DNA of 64,000 nucleotides, taken from the NCBI GenBank assembly GCA_964446835.1, contig CAYUQT010000007.1, positions 149,234 to 213,233 of the forward strand, read 5' to 3'. The stretch comes from CAYUQT01 sp964446835. Its GTDB lineage: Bacteria; Planctomycetota; Phycisphaerae; UBA1845; JAFGLZ01. Positions 33,866-41,902 of the stretch are shown piece by piece. The stretch's first letter is position 1. Each line of letters begins with the position of its first letter. The translations under genes and the position numbers were made by a program. The notes under the pieces were generated by a model. It was not told the DNA's origin. It saw only the letters and a program-made list of their open reading frames with translations, and did no database searches.

Positions 33866-35491
33866 ATGTCACAGACATCGACACCGTCAGCGACGCTGCA
33901 AACCGGTACCGCGAAAGAAATAATCTCTCCCCTGACACAGCGGCCTGTCCGCGCCCATCTGGGAGATCGTCAGATGGTCGGCATCATCCCGACCGAGCCC
34001 GACGGTCTGCCGCCGGTCTATCAGACCGCCCGGAAGGCCAGCCAGGCCTGGGCGCGGGTTTCGATCGAGGAGCGGATCGACCTGATTCGCCGGGTCTATC
34101 GGGCACTCTACGAACACCGGGCCGACGTGGCCGACGTCATCACGCAGGCCACCGGCAAGCCTCTGAGCGAGGCGATGCTCACGGAGGTTCACAACACGCT
34201 GGACGGCTGCGCGTTTCTCGTCAAGTCGGGACGCGGCATCCTTAAGCCGCGGCGTCTACCGGGTCCGTTTCTGCTGCGGATGATGGGCTACCGAGCCGTT
34301 CTGCGGCGCAAGCCGCACGGCGTGGTCACGAAGATTTCGGCCTTCAACTACCCGTTCAAGTTTGCCTTCGACGCCGCTGTTTTCGCTGTGGCGGCAGGCA
34401 ATGCCATTGTGATCAAACCGGACTGGTCGGTATCTCATCCGGCCACCCTGGTGCAGTGGCTGTTCGAAGAGGCAGGGGCCCCTCCGGGGCTCGTGCAGAC
34501 GATTTACGGCAAAGGGCTCGGCCGGCATGTGGTGCTTCAGGATATGGACCTGCTGAGCTTCACCGGAGGAACCGACACGGCGCAGCAGATCTGGCGTCAC
34601 CTGCCCCGACCCATACCCATTTCGTTCGAGCTGGGCGGCATGGACCCCTTTATCGTGCTGCCCGATGCCGACATGGAAGTGACGGCGCGGGCCCTGCTGT
34701 GGGGTCGTCTGATCGCCTGTGGTCAGACGTGCGTGGCGTCTAAGCGGGCGATCATCGTCGACGATCCGCCCGGACGTGCCGAGCAGTTCGCCCAGCGCGT
34801 GGTGGAACTATTGAAAGAGCTTCGGCTGGCCGAGAACAGCCCCGAGGCCTATGACGTCGGGCCGGTGATCACCCCCGAGGCCGGCAACGGCCTGACCGAG
34901 CAGGTATCCCGCGTTCGGGCCGCCGGCGCCCGCTGCCTCCTCGAGACGGCGCCGGGCCGAGGCGATCGCCCCAGTATCTGGTTCATCCCGAAATCCGCCC
35001 GGTCGAATCAGCCGCTGCTGGAGGAGGAGTTCTTCGGGCCGGTCTTTGCCCTGATTCCGGTGGACAGCGAGGAAGAGGCCGTGCAATTGGCCAACCGCCA
35101 GAGCTACGGCCTGGGCAGCAGCGTGTTCGGAAAAGACCGCGCACGGGTCGAACGCGTCGCCGAGCAACTCGATGCCGGTATGAAATGGCTCAATAACGTC
35201 GTGACCACCACCGGCGGATGGCCCTGGACGGGGTGCAAGGCATCAGGACCGGGACACTCATCCGGGCAGGACGGATTGTTGGCGATGACGCGGCCCGAGG
35301 TAACGGTGAGCTACCGCGGACACGATCTGAAGTCCATGCCGCACATCTTCCCGTATGATCAGAACCACCGGACGATGGTCGAGTCGATGATCACGGCCTG
35401 CCACAGCCCGAGCTTCTTGGCGCGTCTGGGAGGGTGGCTGCGAATGCTCGGCGCCACCGTCCACCGTCTGAAGACGATCGGCGCGATGTGA
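33866..35491 (+). CDS. NAD(P)-dependent aldehyde dehydrogenase, C-terminally extended
   Basis: The protein has 541 residues from the ATG at 33866 (GCGAGG upstream); typical members are about 480. The key elements are Asn161 in SAFNYPF, Lys184 in VIKP, LSFTGGTDTAQ (232-240), Glu255 in ELGGMDP and Cys289 in CGQTCVASK. EEFFGPVFALIPV and WLNNVVTTTGGWPWTGCKASG mark the end of the core. FTGG instead of the usual FTGS, and about 70 extra residues after the core (HIFPYDQNHRTMVESM, then FLARLGGWLRMLG), set it apart from the best-studied clades. The cosubstrate aldehyde is unknown. Confidence 0.9.
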   Translation: MSQTSTPSATLQTGTAKEIISPLTQRPVRAHLGDRQMVGIIPTEPDGLPPVYQTARKASQAWARVSIEERIDLIRRVYRALYEHRADVADVITQATGKPLSEAMLTEVHNTLDGCAFLVKSGRGILKPRRLPGPFLLRMMGYRAVLRRKPHGVVTKISAFNYPFKFAFDAAVFAVAAGNAIVIKPDWSVSHPATLVQWLFEEAGAPPGLVQTIYGKGLGRHVVLQDMDLLSFTGGTDTAQQIWRHLPRPIPISFELGGMDPFIVLPDADMEVTARALLWGRLIACGQTCVASKRAIIVDDPPGRAEQFAQRVVELLKELRLAENSPEAYDVGPVITPEAGNGLTEQVSRVRAAGARCLLETAPGRGDRPSIWFIPKSARSNQPLLEEEFFGPVFALIPVDSEEEAVQLANRQSYGLGSSVFGKDRARVERVAEQLDAGMKWLNNVVTTTGGWPWTGCKASGPGHSSGQDGLLAMTRPEVTVSYRGHDLKSMPHIFPYDQNHRTMVESMITACHSPSFLARLGGWLRMLGATVHRLKTIGAM

Positions 35492-35539
35492 CCGACCGGC
35501 GCCGGCGGACCTGGGCGTCACGCGAAGGCTTCGTGTGGG

Positions 35540-36751
35540 CTATCCGAGGTTGGATCGCAGCTTCGGCAGCACGGGTTCGATGGATTCTTCTTCGGCCGTC
35601 CACGTTCCCAGCAGATAGCGTCCCTCCGGCCGGAACAGCATGGTGCTGCCGGATCGGGTGTCGGATGCCTTGTCGATGAAGCTCTGGTAGCGGTCGTAGG
35701 CCTTTCGGGCGTCGTCGGGATTCTCATATCGAACGACCCAGACCACGTGCGGACGAGTGGCACCCTTGACCTTGTAGGTGCCGATGACCATCTGGGTGTC
35801 CTTTCCCAAACCGATTAGCTCGCCGATCTGTTTCTCGTTGGCCAGACCCAACCCCGCCGCCTTGGGCCCTGCCAGCGAATTCCAGCCCCGAATCAGCCAC
35901 TGCTGATCCGTATTCAGACCGGGGCGAGGCAACGCCTCGACGAGTTCCGGCGGTGAGGCATCCGGCATCTGAAATGCGATCTTCCGCATCAGGACCTTGC
36001 ACGCATCGAGAACGGACGGATCGCCGGCAGAAGGACACTCCAACTGGAGATAGTGCCGCCCTTTCCACACATTCATCGTTATCCGGGCGCCAGAGGCGTC
36101 CGTCGCCACCTGAGCCCCCACGTCGGAAGCGACGGTGCCGGTGCCTCGAACGGAGTAGATGCCATAGGCATCCTCGGGCTGGTGTGTCTCGATCAGCAGG
36201 ACCTTGGCCACCTCGGTCCGACCGGGAGTCGCGAGGCGGTAGGCACAGGTGAAGGCCCGCTTGGTCTGGTAGGGTTCGATGATCTTGACGATATCCGGGG
36301 GCAGAAGCTTGTCCAGTTCGCCGCCCGGGGCAGACCGGATCGCCTCTTGCTTGACCCATTGAGGCGGGACACCCGTCTTGGGCAGGAAGGGTGACGCATC
36401 GGGTGCGTCTTCGGCCGCTGCGGGCGCAGCCGGTGTCTCTCCGGGTGTTGTGGGCGCGACGATCGGCGGCGAGGGAGGCTTGCCCACCGACACCGAAATG
36501 CCCAAGGGCGCCGGAAGGGTCGACGGCTGCGTCGACACGGGCGTCTTGATCAGCGGCTGGGTAGTGGTTCTCGGTGGACGGGCCCCCGACGGGGTCCCCG
36601 CCGGCTTCTTGTCGCCCGGTCCGCCCGGGATCTTCGGAACCGACGGCTTGTTCGGCTCGCGAGCCTCCTCGCGACTGCAACCGCCGATACTGATCACCAG
36701 ACACATCCCGACGACTTCAATGATCGTCGCCCAGCGATTCACCGTCCCCAT
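35540..36751 (-). CDS. DUF6599-like lipoprotein
   Basis: The protein has 403 residues. The start at 36751 is set by AAGGAGGTAGTC directly upstream. MGTVNRWATIIEVVGMCLVISIGGC is a lipoprotein signal. A long Pro/Thr-rich stretch follows (to about residue 115). The folded part has two similar halves: FTCAYRLATPGRTEVAKVLLIE, PEDAYGIYSVRGTGTVASDVG, then HVVWVVRYENPDDARKAYDRYQ. The EDAYG motif suits DUF6599, a family of unknown role in planctomycetes and relatives. It is convergent with the aldehyde dehydrogenase gene. Confidence 0.7.
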   Translation of the reverse strand: MGTVNRWATIIEVVGMCLVISIGGCSREEAREPNKPSVPKIPGGPGDKKPAGTPSGARPPRTTTQPLIKTPVSTQPSTLPAPLGISVSVGKPPSPPIVAPTTPGETPAAPAAAEDAPDASPFLPKTGVPPQWVKQEAIRSAPGGELDKLLPPDIVKIIEPYQTKRAFTCAYRLATPGRTEVAKVLLIETHQPEDAYGIYSVRGTGTVASDVGAQVATDASGARITMNVWKGRHYLQLECPSAGDPSVLDACKVLMRKIAFQMPDASPPELVEALPRPGLNTDQQWLIRGWNSLAGPKAAGLGLANEKQIGELIGLGKDTQMVIGTYKVKGATRPHVVWVVRYENPDDARKAYDRYQSFIDKASDTRSGSTMLFRPEGRYLLGTWTAEEESIEPVLPKLRSNLG

Positions 36752-36946
36752 GACTACCTCCTTGCGGACTGGCGTTTGATCCGACTCAACCGCCATGACA
36801 ATTCGTGTGTATAACTACTTCCATCGGCTAGTACGCCCGTTTTGGTGTACAATCGCGATGGACCGAACACGCGGCAGGGCTTCCGGACACGGCAGGGTGA
36901 TCGCCGGCCTGTGGGAGCCTGTTGCCTATCTGCGGGAGCGTTCAGC

Positions 36947-37636
36947 ATGGTGATTGCAGCCGTCGAGGCCCTAGCCAAAGTCTACCGAAAACCGGGCGTC
37001 GACGTCGAGGTTCATGCCCTTCGCAGTATTAACCTTGAGTTTCACGAGGGCGAATACATCGCGATTACCGGTGCCAGCGGGTCCGGAAAGAGCACCCTGA
37101 TGAACATCCTGGGCTGCCTCGATCGTCCTTCGAGCGGCCGATACCTCCTCGGCGGACAGGACGTCAGCCAATTGGACGACAACCAACTGAGCGAGATCCG
37201 CGGCAAACGTCTGGGGTTCGTGTTTCAGAATTTCAACTTGATTCCCCAGCTTAACGTCAGAGAGAACCTTGAGGTTCCCTTATTTTACCAGGGCATCAAG
37301 CCTGGCGAGCGTCACAATCGCGCCATGAAGCTGATAGCGATGGTGGGGCTCACCGATCGGGCCAACCATCGCCCGATGGAGCTGAGCGGTGGGCAGCAGC
37401 AGCGGGTGGCGATTGCGCGGTCGCTGATCAACGAGCCCTTGATCCTGCTGGCCGACGAGCCAACGGGCAATCTCGACTCCAAGACGGGCGACATGATCAT
37501 GGAGATCTTCGACGAGCTGAACGATTCAGGCCGGACGATCATCATGGTGACGCACGAGCCGGACATTGCCGCCCGGGCCCGGAGGGTGATTCGTCTGTTT
37601 GACGGCCGGATCGTCAGCGACGAGCGGACGCGGTAG
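36947..37636 (+). CDS. ABC transporter ATP-binding protein, LolD/MacB type
   Basis: The protein has 229 residues from the ATG at 36947 (GGGAG nine bases upstream). The motifs are ITGASGSGKSTL (Walker A), FVFQNFNLIPQLNVREN (Q-loop), LSGGQQQRVAIARSL (signature) and LLADEPTGNLD (Walker B), with THEP as the switch His. This subtype couples to FtsX-like permeases (LolCE, MacB) for envelope lipid, peptide or macrolide export. No permease is adjacent: downstream is the tRNA gene and island, upstream the divergent DUF6599 gene. The partner must be elsewhere or was displaced. Confidence 0.93.
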   Translation: MVIAAVEALAKVYRKPGVDVEVHALRSINLEFHEGEYIAITGASGSGKSTLMNILGCLDRPSSGRYLLGGQDVSQLDDNQLSEIRGKRLGFVFQNFNLIPQLNVRENLEVPLFYQGIKPGERHNRAMKLIAMVGLTDRANHRPMELSGGQQQRVAIARSLINEPLILLADEPTGNLDSKTGDMIMEIFDELNDSGRTIIMVTHEPDIAARARRVIRLFDGRIVSDERTR

Positions 37637-37944
37637 TTGCAGGAGGGGGGTGGCACGTGGTCCGCGCCGCATCCGGTCGCGGCGTCGCTACCGACTGCTT
37701 CTCAACGCGATGGATGCATGATCCTCCGGACAATGCGAGCAACCCCGCGCGTCAGAAGCGGGAGGGCGAGCGTACCCGCGAGCCGCAAGCCGTGCCACAC
37801 CTCACACGCACCACCCCCCGTCCCATCCAGAGGGGCTTGTGGTCTGCGCCGCTTCAGCCCAATTCCTTGACACGTTGCGACCGTGTCGATACGGTGTAGA
37901 GGTCTGAAATGGCGGCATGGACGTCTTGGCGTCGATGTCCCCTC
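37637..37944. other. 308-bp stretch before the tRNA gene
   Basis: There is no supported gene. The tRNA promoter described separately is in its distal part. The first 200 bp are CG-rich and show no repeats. Confidence 0.5.
37867..37895 (+). promoter_or_regulatory. Candidate tRNA-Ser promoter
   Basis: TTGACA at 37867-37872, a 17-bp spacer, then TACGGT at 37890-37895. The tRNA begins at 37945, about 43 bases past the expected start point, which is long but acceptable for a 5' leader removed by RNase P. Confidence 0.55.
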
Positions 37945-38035
37945 GGAGAGGTGGCAGAGCGGCTTAATGCGACGGTTTGCTAAACCGTTGGTCGAGGTAT
38001 TCCCCGGCCCGGGGGTTCGAATCCCCCCCTCTCCG
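37945..38035 (+). tRNA. tRNA-Ser (anticodon GCT)
   Basis: This is a 91-nt class II tRNA. The acceptor stem GGAGAGG (37945-37951) pairs with CCTCTCC (38028-38034), and the discriminator is G (38035), as in tRNA-Ser. The anticodon stem ACGGT/ACCGT holds the loop TTGCTAA with anticodon GCT at 37979-37981, reading AGC/AGU. A long variable arm follows, and the T-arm is GGGGGTTCGAATCCCCC. CCA is not encoded. Its 3' 26 bases form part of the att site of the adjoining island. Confidence 0.96.
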
Positions 38036-38037
38036 TT
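38010..38037. repeat. att site, left copy (tRNA 3' end)
   Basis: 28 bp from the T-arm through the discriminator of the tRNA-Ser gene plus TT. It is identical to 63552-63579. Crossover by the integrase at 38127 would occur within it. Confidence 0.92.
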
Positions 38038-38126
38038 AAGGTTTGTGGCCATAGGGCCAGATTCTACATTTACTCGTACACAAACCTTGGGTATGCTTCC
38101 TGATACCTGCTCAGGAGGATACCCAC

Positions 38127-39584
38127 ATGCCGGCACTCAGGCGCAGCAAGGGCGGCCGTCCCCCGAAATATGTCCCGGACGCTGATGGCAAGCCAATCGT
38201 CGGCCTTTCGTACAACAAGCACCTGGACAAATTCTACGCAACCCACTCATCGCCCCGCGTGTATTTCGGCTCCAACCCCCTGGAGGCGATTAGCCGGTTT
38301 CGCCGCTGGGAGGCGCGCCAGAAAGGCCGGTCCCTTGATCAGATAGAAAGCTCGCTGAGGATCCCGCTCGACAACGTGTATCAGATCATCTCATTGTTGG
38401 AGAACCAGCCCGAGGAGCTTCGGCGCTCCCCCGAGGCGATCATACTCGGCATCGACGAGTTGGACTATGAAACGGGATGGACAACGTACGACCGTCGTGA
38501 TGACACGCTCTCAACTGAGTCAGTTTCGTTACCCGTTCTCCGCGAACGGATAAGGAAGGCCCTTCTGACGAACTTGCATGGGTTCGGGGAATGGGTAGGG
38601 TTGCGATTGGATATCGTCGACAAGCCCAGCCCGAGCCTGACCCTGGAGCAACTTGGCAAGCTGTACCTGGAGGGAAAGAGCGTAACGCCTGACTGGCGGC
38701 GCAAAGCCAAACTCTTCTGGACGGAGTTCTGTGACGCTGTTGCCCCCGCTACCACGGTAGCGGGTGTGACCGTGGAAGCCATTCGAAGCTACCGTGACAA
38801 GATACGCAACAAGCACAAGGCGGAAGAGGTGTCCGCCGTCTACGTGAAGCATCGATTTCGATCCATCGTCACAATTCTGAGATTCGCAGAGAAGGAAGGT
38901 CACAGCAGCCCGGAGCTAACCCAGTTCCTCCACAATTGCCGGATGCTGACCCTCGGCACCAGCGGCAACGGCAAGGGCAAGGCGCCTCATCCGATTAGCC
39001 CAGAGGACTTCCACAAGCTGCTCAAGGCTGCCAGGAACAATACCGCCATGACCAGCGCGCTACACCTGGGCCTCAATTGCGGGATGTACCCCTCGGAATT
39101 GCTGGCTTTGGACAAGGCCGATTTGAACCTGGCGAAGGGTACCCTCGTCACGGCGCGACCGAAGACCGGCATGGTTCGCGTGGGCGTGCTTTGGCCGGCG
39201 ACGCGAAAGGCCGTACAAGCTCACCTCAAGGCCACAGCACAGAACCAAACCGACGCGTTATTCGTCACGGACTGGGGCAAGGGCAAGGGTCGCCGTACCC
39301 ACATCAAGACGATCTGCCGATGGTTTCGAGAACTGCGAAACAAGGCAGGGGTAGATGTGTCGGTGAAATTCGAGGACTTGCGCGATGGAGCTCAGACGGC
39401 GGCGATCGAGCACGGCGCCGATCCGATGCACGTCAAGATCCTCCTCGGTCATAGCGTAGGCATCGACGATGCTTACCTCAAGAGGAACCCACGGATGGTG
39501 GAGGACGCCTGCCAAGCGATCGAGCGAACGTACTTCAGCAGCGCAAAGAAGCAGGCACGATCTGCAGGCCGGAAGACGAGCTGA
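38127..39584 (+). CDS. int: Tyrosine recombinase (island integrase), planctomycete-type clade
   Basis: The protein has 485 residues. AGGAGG six bases before the ATG sets the start. The core-binding domain spans roughly residues 170-290, then the catalytic domain. Box I reads NCGMYPSELLALDKAD, where the catalytic Arg of the usual GLRxxE motif is Tyr. Box II reads FEDLRDGAQ, with Glu in place of the first His, followed by ILLGHS and the candidate nucleophile Tyr in DDAYLKRNP. Integrases with a similarly altered box I are common in planctomycetes, so it need not be dead. It lies 89 bp inside the left att site, and would insert and excise the island. Confidence 0.88.
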   Translation: MPALRRSKGGRPPKYVPDADGKPIVGLSYNKHLDKFYATHSSPRVYFGSNPLEAISRFRRWEARQKGRSLDQIESSLRIPLDNVYQIISLLENQPEELRRSPEAIILGIDELDYETGWTTYDRRDDTLSTESVSLPVLRERIRKALLTNLHGFGEWVGLRLDIVDKPSPSLTLEQLGKLYLEGKSVTPDWRRKAKLFWTEFCDAVAPATTVAGVTVEAIRSYRDKIRNKHKAEEVSAVYVKHRFRSIVTILRFAEKEGHSSPELTQFLHNCRMLTLGTSGNGKGKAPHPISPEDFHKLLKAARNNTAMTSALHLGLNCGMYPSELLALDKADLNLAKGTLVTARPKTGMVRVGVLWPATRKAVQAHLKATAQNQTDALFVTDWGKGKGRRTHIKTICRWFRELRNKAGVDVSVKFEDLRDGAQTAAIEHGADPMHVKILLGHSVGIDDAYLKRNPRMVEDACQAIERTYFSSAKKQARSAGRKTS

Positions 39585-39624
39585 TGGATGCTCGCCGGAT
39601 CTGGGTTCCCTTCGGCCAACAGGG

Positions 39625-40308
39625 TCAGGGCGATGCAACCTCGTGCGTATACACTCCGCGAAACACCAAGCGAAGAATGGCCAGAAGGGCGACCTTGTCG
39701 CTGGCAATGGCCGGTGCTGGTGGCGTGACAGGCTGGAATTCGAGCGTACGACCCTGGGCGGGCCGGGTCACGCGGGTAACCGCAATCAAGGTCTGCGTTG
39801 CACCCGATCGTTGCCGCCTCGTCTGAACGAGGCAGAGCTCGCCGCCCACGATTTCCTCCGGTCGGCAAACCTCGAAAACCAGGATCTCTCCCTTTCTCCA
39901 AGCGCTCGTGTCCTTACCCATTTCGAACGCTATAGCCTGGTTGTCGCTCGTCCGTACAGTGATGACTCCGACTGACCGATCCGGGGTGAGCTTCTGGCTC
40001 AAGTCATACCCGTCCTCCCATTTCCACACCGCCAGAGTCAGGTATCGCCCCGGTTGGGATACCAGCGCTGCCTGAGCCGAGGCCTTCTCTGTACCCATGT
40101 CCTTCATGAAGGCATGGAAGGATACCTCGACTTCCGGTCGATCAAACCCCTCCGTGAGGCGAGCTATGTGCTCCTCGGAGACAGGAATGCGTCCTCTCTC
40201 AATCAGGCTCAGGGCGGCCTGGGAGATGCCGAATCTTTCAGCGAATGCCGCTTGAGTCCAGCCGATGAGTTTTCGGTAGCGTCGTATCTCGCCGCCATTG
40301 ATGAGCAT
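39625..40308 (-). CDS. XRE family regulator with S24-like C-terminal domain
   Basis: The protein has 227 residues from the ATG at 40308; the frame upstream of it is noise. The N-terminal helix-turn-helix is GEIRRYRKLIGWTQAAFAERFGISQAALSLIERGR. The C-terminal part (LTLAVWKWEDGYDLSQKLTP, then IAFEMGKDTSAWRKGEILVFEV, then GGELCLVQTRRQRSG) has the beta order of LexA/CI-type S24 domains but no recognisable Ser-Lys dyad, so it may sense without cleaving. It is convergent with the integrase and divergent from the promoter at 40440, which it likely controls. Confidence 0.85.
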   Translation of the reverse strand: MLINGGEIRRYRKLIGWTQAAFAERFGISQAALSLIERGRIPVSEEHIARLTEGFDRPEVEVSFHAFMKDMGTEKASAQAALVSQPGRYLTLAVWKWEDGYDLSQKLTPDRSVGVITVRTSDNQAIAFEMGKDTSAWRKGEILVFEVCRPEEIVGGELCLVQTRRQRSGATQTLIAVTRVTRPAQGRTLEFQPVTPPAPAIASDKVALLAILRLVFRGVYTHEVASP

Positions 40309-40661
40309 CCGAGCCGCTCCTTCACCGAAAGAAACCGTGTTTGGCAGCTTAGGACAGCACAGGCCCGGCGCCAAGGACGCGACGGGCTCTGATCATCAGG
40401 GGTCGCCGAAATAAATCTTCGGAAATCGCCGCTGAGAATTTGACATATCACTTGTTCTGTGGTAATATAAGTATTACACAGATGGCCTCGCTTGTCAAGG
40501 AGGCCTAACGAGTTTCCGGTCAAGGCCAGGTACTGATGTCCGTGGAGCCCGACCGGCGTATTGGCAGGTGGACCTGACCCTAAACAGGACACCTGGTGGT
40601 TCTTCGAGTCGGTGGACGCGTGCAACAACAGACCCCGACCGGAACATGAGGAGGCTGATAA
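40309..40661. other. 353-bp control region of the island
   Basis: There is no supported gene. It holds the promoter-operator at 40440-40481. The segment 40385-40480 is much more AT-rich than the surroundings. Transcript leader of about 190 bases precedes the gene at 40662. Confidence 0.6.
40440..40481 (+). promoter_or_regulatory. Near-consensus promoter overlapped by a palindrome
   Basis: TTGACA (40440-40445), a 17-bp spacer and TAATAT (40463-40468) form an almost ideal sigma-70-type promoter pointing right. The imperfect palindrome CTGTG-G-TAATA-TAAG-TATTA-CACAG (40457-40481) covers the -10 and start point. It lies about 130 bp in front of the XRE start, so the XRE protein is the obvious candidate repressor, blocking the rightward island operon. 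Confidence 0.75.
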
Positions 40662-41300
40662 GTGAGAACTGTACACACAAGACTGCGAATCGAGATCGTC
40701 GCTGCTGCGTTGGGCCGCGGTCGCAGGTTTACCCCCCGACACCAGCAAGTGGCCTTTGCGCGAAAGCGGTCCCAGGGGTGGATCGCCAATTTGCCGCCCA
40801 CCGGTCCCCCATTTCAACAGGTGAGTCTGATCGGGGTGGGACACCCCTTGGCGCCGATCGTTGAGGCCGTGAAGAGCGGCCAGGACGTCTTTGCTGCAGG
40901 AGGCCTTGGACCCCATCTGGGGGCGCATCCCTTCTGCAAAGAGGGGCTCAAGATGCTGTCGCTGGCGGGCTTAGCAATCGTAGCTGCGGATGAGACACAC
41001 GTACGCCTCCGTGCGACCGATCCCCGAGCCGCCCGGCTCGTGAACTTGGCGCGGAAAGGCTTATCGAAGAAGGGATTTCTCGATGAAACGGTAATCGAAG
41101 CCTTCCTGGCGGTACGCCACCCCTCGCGATCGCGGTGCAGCATTAGTGACGACCGCCGACTCTGCGCCGCCGAGATCCTGGTCGACGACTGGGAAATCGA
41201 CTGTGACGATTTGCTGGAGGGCCACCGTTACGTGCGGCTGGTGTCGCGGTGGCTCTTGCCGCCAATGCTGGTGGCCGTATCTGAGTCTGAGGCAGCTTAG
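40662..41300 (+). CDS. Hypothetical island protein
   Basis: The protein has 212 residues from a GTG start at 40662, with GAGGAG eight bases upstream. I do not recognise a family. Visible features are a central mixed helix-sheet region (EGLKMLSLAGLAIVAADETHV), a basic segment (ARLVNLARKGLSKKGFLDET) and an acidic end (ILVDDWEIDCDDLLEGHRYV). No signal peptide or membrane segment is evident. It is the first gene after the XRE-controlled promoter and reads together with the gene at 41316. Confidence 0.65.
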   Translation: MRTVHTRLRIEIVAAALGRGRRFTPRHQQVAFARKRSQGWIANLPPTGPPFQQVSLIGVGHPLAPIVEAVKSGQDVFAAGGLGPHLGAHPFCKEGLKMLSLAGLAIVAADETHVRLRATDPRAARLVNLARKGLSKKGFLDETVIEAFLAVRHPSRSRCSISDDRRLCAAEILVDDWEIDCDDLLEGHRYVRLVSRWLLPPMLVAVSESEAA

Positions 41301-41315
41301 AAAGGAGTCCTTGCA

Positions 41316-41744
41316 ATGCAGCCAAATAGAGATCGACCCCGGCCACAATTTGAGACGTCGCTCATTGACCAAACGATGATCGAGAAGGCGATGGAAGAAC
41401 TCAACGAACGAATTCAGGCAAGTGGATGCGGCTTGCTCGATCGAGAACCGGCACTCCACGAATTCCTTGAAACGAGGGTCCTCCAACTCGCCGGATGGTT
41501 GCTGATGAACAACACGGCAGCCGGAACAATTCGCGGTGTCGCCGTCGGGGTCTATTACTTACTGGACGTCACGGCCCACGTTGTTGCCATGGCCCATCGG
41601 GGGCTCTGGGACGACTTCCTACCCGAGGCCAAACCAAGAACGAAGTGTGCAGGGCAGAACTCTGGAAAAGAAGGAGAACCGTCAGGTTCAGAACAAGAAC
41701 CGGGCCCAGCCGGTGATGGCCCAGACATCAAAGAAGGGCGATAA
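41316..41744 (+). CDS. Hypothetical island protein with disordered tail
   Basis: The protein has 142 residues; the start follows AAAGGAG. Residues 20 to 105 are helical (DQTMIEKAMEELNERIQASG, then LQLAGWLLMNNTAAGTIRGVA and YYLLDVTAHVVAMAHRGLWDD), and the last 35 are Gly/Glu/Pro-rich and probably disordered. I see no family. Its stop codon lies in the left arm of a long hairpin (41737-41777). Cotranscribed with 40662, 15 bp upstream. Confidence 0.65.
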   Translation: MQPNRDRPRPQFETSLIDQTMIEKAMEELNERIQASGCGLLDREPALHEFLETRVLQLAGWLLMNNTAAGTIRGVAVGVYYLLDVTAHVVAMAHRGLWDDFLPEAKPRTKCAGQNSGKEGEPSGSEQEPGPAGDGPDIKEGR

Positions 41745-41884
41745 GGGCCCAGGTCGCGAAACCGTTCCCTTATCGCCTGCGTCCGCTAGAGCGGATCACC
41801 CGCATTATGACCCGCCCGCGAGGCTGGCACAACTCAAGCGTGCCACGTCGATCCGCTCTGGCCTGTTATCGAGGCTAGGCCTCG
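41737..41884. other. Structured intergenic region with stacked hairpins
   Basis: Three inverted repeats follow one another: GGCGATAAGGG (41737-41747) with CCCTTATCGCC (41767-41777), an 11-bp exact stem; AGAGCGGATC (41788-41797) with GATCCGCTCT (41850-41859), a 10-bp exact stem enclosing TGGCAC/GTGCCA (41825-41830/41840-41845); and the palindrome CGAGGCTAGGCCTCG (41870-41884). No T-runs follow. The density is high for 150 bp and points to a structured RNA, an attenuator or an origin/transfer-type DNA site ahead of the nuclease gene. Confidence 0.6.
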
Positions 41885-41902
41885 CGGCTCGGAGTATACG
41901 CA

